In this document: positions 38,401 to 50,300 of the stretch, piece by piece | How positions within the stretch are numbered: the first letter of the stretch is position 1 | How the letters are laid out: each line of letters opens with the position of its first letter | From: Hymenolepis diminuta | Taxonomy: Eukaryota; Platyhelminthes; Cestoda; Cyclophyllidea; Hymenolepididae | Assembly (NCBI GenBank): GCA_900708905.1 | Contig: CAADRB010000002.1 | Span: 2,331,830-2,395,829 of the forward strand | Direction: 5' to 3' | DNA length: 64,000 bases | Translations under genes and position numbers: made by a program | The notes under the pieces: model-generated | What the model saw: only the letters and a program-made list of their open reading frames with translations | The model's database searches: none | What the model was told of the DNA's origin: nothing

Positions 38401-38638
38401 AAAAACGAAATGTTCACCTGTTTTTAATGTTTCGTTGGAAAGGCCACCTTTTTTTTCTTTCGATGAATACGGGCATTTATCAATCACGCACTGCTCAATT
38501 CCCTCTAAGAACAAAACCAAGCAGAAGGTTATTTAAAAAATTAATTAGATAAAGAAAATGTACGAAAACTTTAGGATCGTCGTACCACAGATTGAAGGAA
38601 ATGGAGTTTTTTGCTTGATGTTAGGAGTAGCATGAAAG
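32436..38638 (-). CDS. ALAS: 5-aminolevulinate synthase (first exon not found)
   Basis: Exons with matching phases: 38586-38638, 38418-38504, 37255-37549, 35403-35770, 35162-35331, 34175-34438 and 32436-32648, about 483 aa visible. The core reads [72 protein letters not shown], then ITGTLGK with the PLP lysine at the last codon of its exon, followed by [20 protein letters not shown] and [20 protein letters not shown]. It condenses glycine with succinyl-CoA to start haem synthesis in mitochondria. The N-terminal exon 38418-38504 contains DKCPYSS, a Cys-Pro pair like the haem regulatory motif of ALAS leaders. The start codon and targeting peptide lie upstream of 38638 and were not identified. 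Two introns of about 1.5 kb hold repeats. Confidence 0.95.
33005..33540 (+). repeat. Dispersed repeat family A, copy 1
   Basis: Lies in the last ALAS intron. Shares ordered blocks with 42510-42910: ggctgacaactaaca, caaaaatgtattga, aggattcaa, gtgtgacacgcgtatgtctg (there catgacaaacgtgtgtctg), and a gcagtgt...aaatgggacagttat-type block. Its 3' part also matches 9139-9318. Less AT-rich than the surrounding intron. No intact frame; class unknown. Confidence 0.7.
34600..34860 (+). repeat. Dispersed repeat family B, copy 1
   Basis: In an ALAS intron. The block from tctaattcaactcctaat to gttgtatcctgtaagtctt aligns with tccaactcaacccttgac to cttgtaccctgtcaacctt of copy 2. Pyrimidine-rich upstream half. 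Short translated similarity between copies suggests decay from a coding element, but no domain is recognised. Confidence 0.6.
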
Positions 38639-41029
38639 CTACAGAAAGTTGAGCAGGTATTTGAGACCAATAAAATTTTATTTAGAGAAAATAGTGATGT
38701 TGAAAAATCACAAAAGTTCTGCAAGTGCATTTTTTGAAAACCTTTTCCCTGACACTAAAATTAACAGGTCAAAAATTTAATGCTAAAGGTATAATTGCTT
38801 TTTTAAATACGAATCTTATTCCAGTTTTATATACACCACTCAACATTAACAAAGAACACAAATTTCGTAAAAATATGAGAATATTGAAATAAATTTAAAT
38901 CACTAAAACAGACACAGTACCCCCGGGTTCAATCCGTACAAAGCGCTAATATAAACCGAGATTATTTCAAGGTTAGATTAGGTCGATAATATTGTACATA
39001 AGCTATTTAAATATTGTTCGTATTGCTTATAACGGTTGTAATTCAGAAGGCAATTTTTTTAAAATGACTTTCGCTTGCTGAAAATCCATGAGTGTGCAAA
39101 CAGCGTTAATATAAATTATTATAAATAATATATAAGAATATGTATAATTTCTCAATCTAAGCTAAATATTCTTTACTAATTTGATTAGTCTTATAGGTTT
39201 ACGGCTTTCTTATTATTGACAAAATAACTATGGAAGTTTTTAAACATTTTATTATGATATTATACCCATCACCATTTCTCAAAACTGGTATTGGCCGTAT
39301 TTATGGCCTAGAGAACATTTTCAACCTATTTGTATTCAAATGAATGTTATACGAAACATGAAAATCATTAACTTACAACATTTGCATAAGAAACAATTAG
39401 GAGTTAGGTGGAACAAATAGCTGCTGGAATATATTTATTAATATATTTTATACGGTCACCAACTGCATTTTATTCTTATTCCAGATATCTATAGATTAGC
39501 GTATTGTGCTGTTGCAAATCATGCTACCTCATTAAATCATGCTACTCATTAAAGGTGATATAAAATTATTCGCACAACCAGACTTACTTTGATGAATATG
39601 CGTTATTTGTAAACAAGTTTGAATCTTCTATTCGCATCAAACAGCTTTGCATGCAAAATAGCATAAAAGAAAATCGAAATATATAAGCAGACATGAATTT
39701 ATTTACAAAATCATCCACCTTTAAGGACGGATTGATGGAAATTGCCCAATTTTTATAAAGACTCTCTACATATGGACAAATACACACACATGGCTTGACC
39801 ACCTATAGCTACTGTGGTCGTGCTCTTATCAGTAAAGACTGATAGATGTTGATTGGCATCTGTGTCAATAGCGATATTTCGCCCAAATACCTACAGTCAA
39901 AAATATTATCAGTGTTTGTAAAATTAATAAATGTATCTTTTACCTAAGAGCGACCATCCACCATTCAAAATCAAGGGTTGTAGAAGGTCAGAAGGTAATA
40001 TTCATATAGGCTCGCATCCAAACAAAATGTACTTTTATCAGGCTACGTCTAATATTTTCCTTTAAATTCAACGATATGGAAGTTTTACTCCGGATTGTGA
40101 TGAATACCCAAATGATAATAAATCTATGACGGTGACGTAACACTCATTAAAACTGTCGGACTTGGAATTTTGTTTGGAAGCGGAGATTACTCTCTTAGCT
40201 CCTATCGGCCTGATGTGCACGAATATTAAAGCTGGTGTTTCCCAAATATCTAGTCTCCACTCTGGAACGCATACTGAAAGATCATACGACAACAAGCGAA
40301 ATTTTTTGCAAACTCTCCTTGAGGTCATAAACCTAGCTAAACGAAACTAATGGATTCATTTTGATAGTTACTCGTACCATTTTACTTTATTTTTTACCAC
40401 TTCATTAACGTAAGAGGATTATAATAGGAAAAATTCAAGGTGAAATTATAGTGGCATATAAACTAAGATATTCGTTAAATTGAAAAATATTGAAATGATT
40501 ACATGTGCTAATTTATGTGCCTGTGCTACAAGTAGTATTTTCTCATAAGCGGTAAATTTGGCAGACTTTTGAAAATTTATTAAGATTTCATATTAAATAA
40601 AAATTAAACGAGATGTTATATAATAATATAAGATATAATATATATAATAATAATATATAACGAGATAAAATATGAAATAGGTAAACCCTTAATTTCCGTT
40701 ACTCTTACAGTCTAGAGCAAAATGAGCCTTCCTCGTGTAGCCTGTAAAATTATTCTTTCAAGGGCAGGGGCCTTAGATGTAAGATAATATTGGGATTTTA
40801 CTTGTTCATTAAATCGTGCTGGTCCTTTATACTGTCGAATTGTCTATCTTGATCGATATATATGTGTTGGTCAAAGGACCTTTTAATGGTACATTTGTTA
40901 GTAAATATTTGTACTTGATTTTTCTTTACTTAATTTGAAAAAGATTTTTCTTTTAAAATTAATTGTTAACGTATGAGAACCGTTTTATATGATTCATGGT
41001 CATATCTGTTTTTTCAATGTTCAGACACT
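38639..41029. other. Region upstream of ALAS and NAA30
   Basis: Should contain the missing first ALAS exon and both promoters. I could not identify the ALAS start: no ATG exon with a targeting peptide and a phase-2 donor stood out. A minus frame at 40068-40328 is unexplained. AT-rich simple sequence lies near 40617-40670. Confidence 0.45.
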
Positions 41030-41750
41030 ATGTTCGAAGAGCAGGGTACTGATACTTCGAATCTTGCCGCAGGTCTTTCACATTTAAATATTGAAGGTAA
41101 TTTCAAACTTGGCTTTAATATTTCAGTAGGAAAGAAGCCTCTTCTTGTTGATAAAAGCACGGGAATTACATTTCGCCAATATCAGTTTGAATTCGATCTC
41201 GATGAAATCGTGGCACTAATTACCAAAACTCTTTCCGAACCCTATTCCTTATACACATACCGATATTTCATTTACAACTGGCCTGACCTTTGTCTTTTGG
41301 TAATTAGAGTGTTTTTTCACCTGTTTCCTGACTTGTTTAGGCAATAGATGAAAATGGAACGACTGTAGGGACCATCGTTTGTAAATTAGATTATCATCTT
41401 GGCATCAAGCGTGGATACATTGCAATGTTGGCTGTTGAAAAGGAATGTCGAAGGAAAGGCATCGGATCTAAGCTGGTTCAACTTGCACTCGATATTATGA
41501 TTGAACAAAATGCTCAGGAGGTAGGTTAACATTTGTTTCTTATTTCTGTTTCATGCGTAAATATCATATCTATTTTTTTGTTTTCTAGGTTGTTCTTGAA
41601 GCAGAAGTTGATAATAAACCAGCGTTAGGTCTATATGAACAGCTTGGATTTTGTCGGGATAAGTATTTATTTAGGTACTACCTCACCGGAAAAGACGCTT
41701 TTCGATTAAAACTCTGGGTTGAACCCCAACTGCTCACTCTTGAATCTTAA
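41030..41750 (+). CDS. NAA30: N-alpha-acetyltransferase 30 (NatC catalytic subunit)
   Basis: Exons 41030-41299, 41341-41520 and 41589-41750, introns 41 and 68 bp, all phase 0; 203 aa. A short unstructured leader ([20 protein letters not shown]) is followed by a GNAT domain: [49 protein letters not shown] with the acetyl-CoA loop [27 protein letters not shown], and FRLKLW near the end. These are the conserved blocks of NAA30/MAK3, which acetylates N-termini beginning Met-Leu, Met-Ile, Met-Phe or Met-Trp on ribosomes. The leader is shorter than in vertebrates. An acceptor-like ttcag lies just before the ATG, so a 5' non-coding exon or trans-splice site is possible. Confidence 0.93.
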
Positions 41751-44377
41751 TCCTCTTCTGTACAGATAACTCTTTCTTATGCTGAGTAGAAGCAATTTGT
41801 GTTCTTTTGATGCAAAATATCATTGTATGATTTCTATCGTTCTTTCAGTTTTTTAGCTTTCCTTTCGAGAATTCAGATTTTGATAGTGGAAGTAACTTTT
41901 GACCATGTGATGAGTAAAAGGAAGGCAATGGATAATATTCTCATTTTGTTTCTATTATTGATTTTGAATCTTGAAAAGTAGCGCATTGCGTCACTTCGTT
42001 TTGGTAAAGTTAAGTGCAATGGAACCTCTAATTGGGATATCCTGTTTAATTTTCCCTTTCTGGATTATGATTAATCATTTCGGCAACCTTAACTATATCA
42101 ACGAGTCTTAAATCAGTGTAATCTGGGACATTGTATCACTGTATATTTTGGCAAAATTTTTAGAGGAAGCTCTTCACATGTCCTTATTTTACGTCTTTTG
42201 ATAGTGTCCATTCTTACCTATAGAAAAGCCAAATTTTTAAATTATTGGAAAATATCTGCATACATGAGATGAGAAAGAAAATTCGGCGTTAAAAGATATT
42301 GAGACTACGGTTACCGTGATTTCACAGAATTAATTTTGCGGTGAGGTGTATCTGCTTAGTTATTCCTCCGATTCTATGTTTGGTGTGCAGCCAATGCGAT
42401 TACTGAATTCGAAAATAAGGAGGTTCGGTATTTCGCAACATTCATTACAGTCGAGTGAATTTCAGTGAGCTAAGCTGGGACATCTTCTCTGGTCTTGCCT
42501 CGGTAAAGGTAAGAACTAGCGGCTGACAACTAACACAAATTCTAGAGCAGAAGACCAGGACCTGTGTAGGTCAAAATGTATTGATTGTATGAGGATTCAA
42601 GCGAGTAAGATATAGATAGGGAACAAAGGTGATGAAAGGGCATCGTGGAAGCAGGTGCATGACAAACGTGTGTCTGCCCGTCTGTCTCAGTGGAAATGCA
42701 AAGGCGGCTTATATGAATCACTTAAGCAAGGGCGCGCATGAGGTATGAGTGCAGTGTACTTTCAAATGAAATGGGACAGTTATAGAAAAAAAGAAGAATC
42801 GATAAACTTGTCTATATATGACTCATGGGGGTTTGAGTAATAGAGACAAAAATATCACTGCGGCTTCGTGGAAGAAAAATCGCAGTATTATTATAGAGGA
42901 TGCGAATGAAGAGTAATTTAGGGAATGCTTAGAGGGTCATTCTTCAGTCTCATCGCTCTTTTGGTTATACGAAGAACCAAATGAATGGACGTTGTATGAC
43001 GGAACACTAGACTAATTCAACTTTTCAGCAGGTCCCGAATACATACTCACCCATGGACCAGTAAAAATGATCATGAAATCCGAATTTTGAAACGTATGAA
43101 TAATGTACATCAAACTGTACCCTTCATTAAAAAAATGGATAACTCGAAGCGCCTATAATTTAAGTGTAATAAGCCTCTTGAAGCTCTGAATTTGTTATCT
43201 AAATATACTCGACCCCCTACTCATTTCATCTACTATTGCACTGTTTTACAGTTTCCGGATTTTAGATGTTTTCACTTCACTAAAACTTGGTAAAGTATTT
43301 TGCTGTGCCGTTGGTTGTACCGGTCAAATATTTCTTACTGATAATGGCTAGTTTCCTGATTAATCCGAATATGTGGCGTTTTAACGACTTCTGATGGATA
43401 TGTGCCGCACCTGATATTAAATTTCCTCAATTTAATAAAGTTTTTCAGTTTCATAAATCATTTCTTTTTTATTTGCAATATTTTCCATAAGATCCTCTAC
43501 TTCAACACCTAAGGTTCATCGTGACCTGAGGAAACGGCGGACCGGAGAAATTATCTGCTGAGTAGGATGAACTTAACTTTGGGTTGACATAATACAACTT
43601 ATTCCTCTCAGCTGTGTTTATCTTCCTTTTAAAATTGACCTGTCCTCTTTTCATCTGACGCTGATGTTACCACTAGTTCCAGATTAGCCAGCCTGCCCAA
43701 TGACGTCATAATTGCGCCATGTCCCGATTTTTAACGATCTGAATACGATTGTATTTCTGAATGACTCCTCAAAAATATATATGCCAACCTACACACAAAC
43801 ACAACTAGATTGCAACACAGCTGAACAAGCATTCTACATGCCTCAGCTATCTACTGTTTTAAACAACCACTGGCTTACCATTCCTGGTCGCCTCGCTACC
43901 GGTGTGCATACTGTCAATTACTGCTATATCAGTAAAAAGTTTGAAACAACTGTACCAATCTTGTTACCTTTAGTCCGCGATAGATATCCTTATAACCTTT
44001 TAAATTCATCATTAACTAATATATACTAATAGCGTGTGGATGATTTTTCCTTAGGTTTACATTCTTGAAATTTGAGCTCACTCGTGGTGTTGGCATTTAG
44101 ATGTCTTATAACTAGGTCAACCAATAGCAAAAAATTCAATTAATGAAGTTGGTGCCAAAATCTTCCTCTAAAAGCTGTTACCTTCCAAAGAAATATATGC
44201 TTATTTTCCCATGATATGGGGCTATTTCGATTATTTTTAGCCACTTTCTTGCAAGGCACATCATTTAATAGATCAAAAGTGTATTTAATTAAGTTATACA
44301 AAGGTGAGGCGATGCGAACGATATCCAATCAAGGGATTTTCACATGTGCAACTTAATAAAACATCGCCCCCAATTTG
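41751..44377. other. Intergenic region between NAA30 and the nephrin-like gene
   Basis: 3' flanks of two convergent genes. Holds one family A repeat (42510-42910). The plus frame at 43712-44029 has no recognised domain and no splice support. Confidence 0.5.
42510..42910 (+). repeat. Dispersed repeat family A, copy 2
   Basis: Same orientation and block order as 33005-33540, ending in aaaatatcactgcggcttcg, which parallels the caagcaccactgcgaggt block of copy 1. Diverged, non-coding. Confidence 0.68.
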
Positions 44378-47300
44378 TTAGACAACAACATCCGGAGCGT
44401 CATTCCAACTTGAATTTGCTCGATTTCGTTTCAGCGTCCCGTTTGGGGCACTACCATTCAAGAGAAGCTGAAAAACGAAGGTAGGATGAAAATAATGACC
44501 CCAATGGCATAAATCCGTGTTTTTAATGGACTTACTCTCTTAGTTGGGCTGTTGCCACTTTGTAGCGCCTCCAATTGATCGATATAACAGGTTTCAGTGT
44601 ACCCCAGCAGATCGGCTATTTAAGATGAAAAATTAATGAAAATCAACAATTTCTTTCAGCAAACAGCTGGCTCCCAGGTAAGCAATACTATAATGTGAAG
44701 CGAATATGCTCAACCTACAGGATATCACATTGAGACCGAATTAATTTTAAAACGATTAGGAGAATAAATGAATTCAACCTTTATTTCATTCAGTGAAAAA
44801 TTATAATCTTTTCAGCATCGAATAATTTTATATACGGATTTTCTGCAATGTAATTTTAAGAACCTACATCTTATGATTCGCCAATGTAGATTGAAGGAAA
44901 ATTGCTTAAATATCGCCTTTCCAAATTCTACAAACATCGCAACGAAAAAAATAGAAAAGCTACAGAGACATTGACGGGATTATTTGTACTTAGAGGGAAC
45001 AAAAGAGACATCTGCCCCCTAGATATTAAATGGAATAAATACATGGGGATGAGAGAGAGGCCCTAGTAATACTTGAGCACCCTGATTCATAAGTTTGTCC
45101 TGTCTCTCTATGTATTGCTTGTCAAGTGGTTCATACCTTTGCTCTAGCTGTCAATTACTTATCAATGGACAAAGAACGCTAAATCTATCAACCGCTTTAT
45201 CGTTCTTCCTTTCACCCTCTCTTAACAATCCCCATTATCCTTGCTCAGTACAGACGCCTCCTCTCTGCTCTCAATTCCTCCTGCTTCCCCTCATTCATTT
45301 CAAACTGTCCAATATACTTTTGTCCAACTCAACCCTTGACCTCTTTCGAGAGAAGTTCTTGTACCCTGTCAACCTTAGAAAGATCAATGGTTCTATGGGA
45401 AATACTAAGGTTAATTTGGTCTGATTCTTAAGGTGGCTTTACTTCGGGATTAGAGCTACTTTACACTTAGTATACGGGAGTTAGATAGATGGAACAAGTG
45501 GAAATTCAACATAAGGGGATAGTTAATAATAATAGTTTCACATATTAAATGAATGAAATTATCACCGTTCTTTAAGTGAAATGCAGTTGGTACTCATGGC
45601 TAGTTAAGTCAATATATAAGTGATAAAGTTGTGAAATTTATGCATTTAAATTCACTGCTAATTCAGGGGAAAATCGGTAAATCAATTAGATCGCATTACG
45701 TAACTTAAAATTATTTATTGGTTCAGTGATTTATGATTGCAGTGTTTCTTCTAAAAAATGTTCATGGAAAATGATATGGAACGAAAAATTATAAAAGTAC
45801 GTCCTACTTCCCACAAAAACATCTGTACATACTGTGGGGTTCACAACGCTACCAAGGCTGGTCAGGGGAATCTTACATGAGCTTGAACATTCTGGAAAGT
45901 GCGAATGTACTACCGTCTCGCCTACGCGAGCACGTTACTGATGCCGTGCGTGCAGTGGTCTTCCCATTCAATCAGTGGTCAATATTTCTACAGCGAGACG
46001 TTAATCATATTTAATAATTAAGCGTGTTGACAGTTGACAATATGTGCAATGAACTCTCGCCCCGCATTACCTTCTTTGTTCTCGCTACTTTGATCATAGC
46101 CTTGCCAATCTTGGGAGCAAATTTATACTTTAAAGTTCTGCTAGAGGCTAGTTGCACTTGTCAGCAACTAGCTGGACTTCTTAAGAGGATTACTAAGGTT
46201 TAGCAAAAAGGCTAATTTGTGTATCATCCGCAATAATACCTCAAGAATTTAAAAACAAGATAAATCATGATGCGTAATTAACGAATTAATAAACATAAAA
46301 ATTAACTTTTATACAAACTTAACCACAATCCTGTGCTTTTAACAAAATTTAATTTTATTATTATCTCTCATAAATTATAAGAGGGATCCAAACGTTCATT
46401 TATTTATAATTGTTTCTAATCCGGTTTCCTTGATCCGATGGATCAAGCTATATTTATTAACACTTAATCTCCTTGTAGTGGAGTCGAATTTTAGAAAAAG
46501 TAATTTCATTATTGAATCCTTGAGATAATTTTATTGTTGGATAAGATATAGTACAATGATTTTTCCTAGGAATCCAACTTGTTTTTTATCAAATACATGT
46601 TACTAAAGAAATAAGTCGAACTGAAATATGCAAAATTATTGATGATATTAACCTGTAGCTGTATATAAAACTCATGGAATTGACTTGAAACTTCGGAAAA
46701 ATGGTTCCATCTTGAGTAGAAGTCTTTATAAGAATGCGATAACAGTGTAATAATTAATGTTCGTCATCGTTGTCATGACAGGTTTCATGCAATTTAATGA
46801 ACAATAAGCATGTCTGATGACATATCAATTGAAATCATCAGCCCCTTGAGTTTGGAGATGGCCTTTATCAAAGGAAAGAAGCACAAACGGCCCAACTATT
46901 CATCTAACCTTTCAGCTATGAAACAATATCTTTATGGCCAATTTATTCGATTTTAACCTAATAACTACCGCTGCTCAGCCAGCCAAGATGAGCAGTGGTG
47001 ATCCTTATTGCATAGTACTGATCTTAATCAAGAAAGTTAAAATCTAACAACAAAGCGAGTAATTGATTAATTTTTCCTTTAGTAAGACACAGAGACTGTA
47101 TAGAGAATGAGGAAGTTAAACTAACCGGAATGTTCGTCCTTTCCCCCCGCGCCGTGGTCATGCTGTTGTCCATTAACAGCAGGAACAAGGTTATACGAAG
47201 GCATAAAGTATTGGCTTATCGATGTCCCTCTCTGAAGAGAGTCACTATGATAACTGGGTAGTTGGTTCATTCTTCTACTTGAGGTGGATGGTCTGTTTAA

Positions 47301-50300
47301 AGATTCTCCAAAACTCTGCCGTTTCCGTAGACCCCCTCGCTGATGCACAGATGGTTTGGAAGACTTCTTCTCATATCTGTTTGGCACCATTCGCATATAC
47401 TTTGCCGTGTTGGGTAATGTGTTGCGACTATCAACTGGTCTCTTTAAACATCAAAGAAAATATGGTTACTGTAAAGTGACAGCAGTTAAAGAATTTATTG
47501 ACAAGCTACATAGAAGATATTTCAGGCCAATTTAAAAATTTAAGGCAAGAACAACAGTGAGGTAGTTAGATGGGGATTTGCATATTTATTTCAATCGAGA
47601 AGATTTGAATAAAAGCAAATATTAATATTATGGACAAGACATCAGCGTTTTAGTGCTGCGATCATGCAACAAAATTACAACAGAAAATGAATTGTGGAAT
47701 GAACGGGAAAAGTGGAATAAAAAATCAAAATAATAATAATAATATTTGTACGAAAATATCAAATGCATTTAAAACAGGTATAATATTAAATAAAATAATC
47801 GGAAACCCAATCAACAGCTTCTTTTTAATTGAGCCAATGTGCTAGCGATTCTTGATAGTAGACCTATTTTCGACTGAACAAGTAAGCAAAGAACTTCAAA
47901 TTTGGGATCATAAAATAAACTAGAACCTTACGTTTTGTCGCCTACTTCGACTAGAGTTACCTCGACATATTCCAATGCGAAATTTATGAAATTAAACAAA
48001 TCAGATGACTGCCTATAATGTTAAAAGCATTTTACTCAAACATATGGTGCTGCATAAGAAAACCTTTCAAATCGCTCGAATCAGAAAGAGTGAAATCCAA
48101 TAATAGATTATTCCCAGGTCAATTAAAATCCTCTTTGACTGTCTGTGAACTATTACTGACAAGAAAAATAGTTCCTTTCCGTGATCATTTGAAGCAGCTA
48201 CAGTTAATGAGGATTAATTTGGTTTTGAATCAAATTTTAACTCACCACTGGAGTAAGAGGCGATTGAAATTCAGGCAAAAGCGTTTCATGAACCTGTTGA
48301 TAGTTTGGATCACTTGTATACAATGTCGGCACGTATGCAGATTGACAGATTCCGTCCGAGGGAGTATCTCCAATCGGCACATATCCATACACTGGATTCA
48401 ACTGAGCCGTCTCACCAACTAGAAGCGGGTCAGGCATGTAAAAATGATCTCCATAGGCGTGTCTATGATCTGGATCATCGCAACAGTACTGACTGTCGTA
48501 CTTGGATCCGCCCTGATAAGTCTTTTCCACTGGAATGTGATGGGGTTTCGAAAGAGGTATCACTGGTACAGACCCACCGTGTGTCTGCTTCTTTCTTATA
48601 ATATAGGTAATAACGATGATATTGATCACAATCACAATCCCTCCGATAACGCAAGCTGCAACAATGATGAAAAGGGAATTCGACCTCGAGTAGCCGACGG
48701 CTCTTATAGTGTGGTAGCCATCAAAGCGATCCGTATCATCGGAAGCTATGTAGAAAGTAGACATCTCAGTAGATATAAAGTTAAGAGGAGGATTAGGTCT
48801 CACTTTAAGGTAACTTACCATGAGCAGTTCTCGCCTGGAGTGATTTTGAATAATCTGTTTCACCATGTTCATCATTTCGAGATCTGACGGCCACATGGTA
48901 TTGTGTATTCTGCTTTAATCCTAAAGGAGGTTTGAACATTTTACCGTTTGGTCCCGAAGAGTTTGGAATGAGAAATGCAGGGCAGAGAGTACTTACCGAT
49001 GATGGTAAAAGAAGCATCTCCAGCGTCTTCAACTTCAACAACGTCAGCATATTTGTATTGATCCTCAGAATTATCCGATTTCCAGCGAACCTACAGAGCA
49101 GAAATATCAGTGTTTATACGTAGAAGATTCAAAGGTTATACTTATTAGTTCAGTTGGAGAGGACTTCCAACAAAAGAAATTACAAACACCACAATAGATT
49201 TTTAAGGAACTCGAAATTTCCAGATGGCTTATTTTTTCGTGTCCATATCTATTAAAGAAAGATATTCTTAATATTTATCTTAGGCTCTATAGACTTTTTC
49301 ATTCGTTGGACTAGCACAAATCGTCGACTACTAAATGTTCAGGGATAAAATTCAAACCTGTGGTTGTATTGGTCAGAGTCCGCAACTGAAACCCTATGCA
49401 TATCGATCAGCTCGACTGCGGCAGACTTTGACTTCACCATTCACAGCAAACTTATATTAATATATCATGCGGTCATCCAGAAGCTACGCCTATTTTGGAA
49501 TAATATTTACGTGCACTTTTAATAAACCGTATGATTTTATTTATGGTCAGTCTTTGGTTTTATTTGTGAGGGAATTTTATGTCTGTTAGAGGATTTGACC
49601 ATTTTAAACGCTTAAAGCTCCAGTTTTTAATTTTAATCCTTGACAAATCAATTTATGATAGGAATAAATATTGAAAAAAGGATGCATTTAGTTCAGTAAT
49701 CAAATCCAAACAGAGGTACCTCAACTAAGGATATAAGAAAATTCTATAAGACTTGATGGCCTATACATCCATATCCATTAAATTATAGTAAGAGAAGTAG
49801 GAAAGACGAACTGAGACACTTCTAAACCGAGAAATCTATTACAGCACAAGATTAGAGCTTTCTACTGACTCTAGGATACCCCCAGGTATTCAGCTACTAA
49901 CCGTAAAAATTGGGAAGGTTACGCACTCAATCACCCCATGTCGCTAAATCGACAGCACCATTTCACCAGAAAGAAAGAATAGTTGAGAGTAGCTGAATAC
50001 GCCTATTCAGCAAAGGTGCACAAAGGAACGTATTCAAAGAGGTTTGTTTTGCGTCTCATAAATGAAGGGCATCCCTAGGGCATAGAGACAGAATAAAAAA
50101 TTCTTATTTATTTGAACGATTGGTGTAAATATGAAGAGCGACAATTCAAATAACATAACATTATATTATTCTATAAAAAACTTGCTCTTATATCGATTCC
50201 ATGATATAGCAAGAAATGCTTCCATTTTATTTTTGTAGGCAATTACTTTTGGAAAAGGAATAGACAATGATCACAGTGGAAAAGGTAAAAATTAACATTA

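Noticed and set aside
38920..38940. tRNA gene suggested by a gggttcaatcc B-box
   Set aside because: No A-box, anticodon stem or acceptor stem can be drawn around it.
48746..48818. A 16-bp intron (gtaagttaccttaaag) joining the FN3 exon to the membrane exon of the nephrin-like gene
   Set aside because: Using the later acceptor ttctacatag at 48746-48756 gives a normal 73-bp intron in the same phase with a proper pyrimidine tract.
48305..48887. Long plus-strand frames over the receptor tail
   Set aside because: They are antisense shadows of exon 48246-48745, which has a membrane helix, correct splice phases and neighbours on the minus strand.
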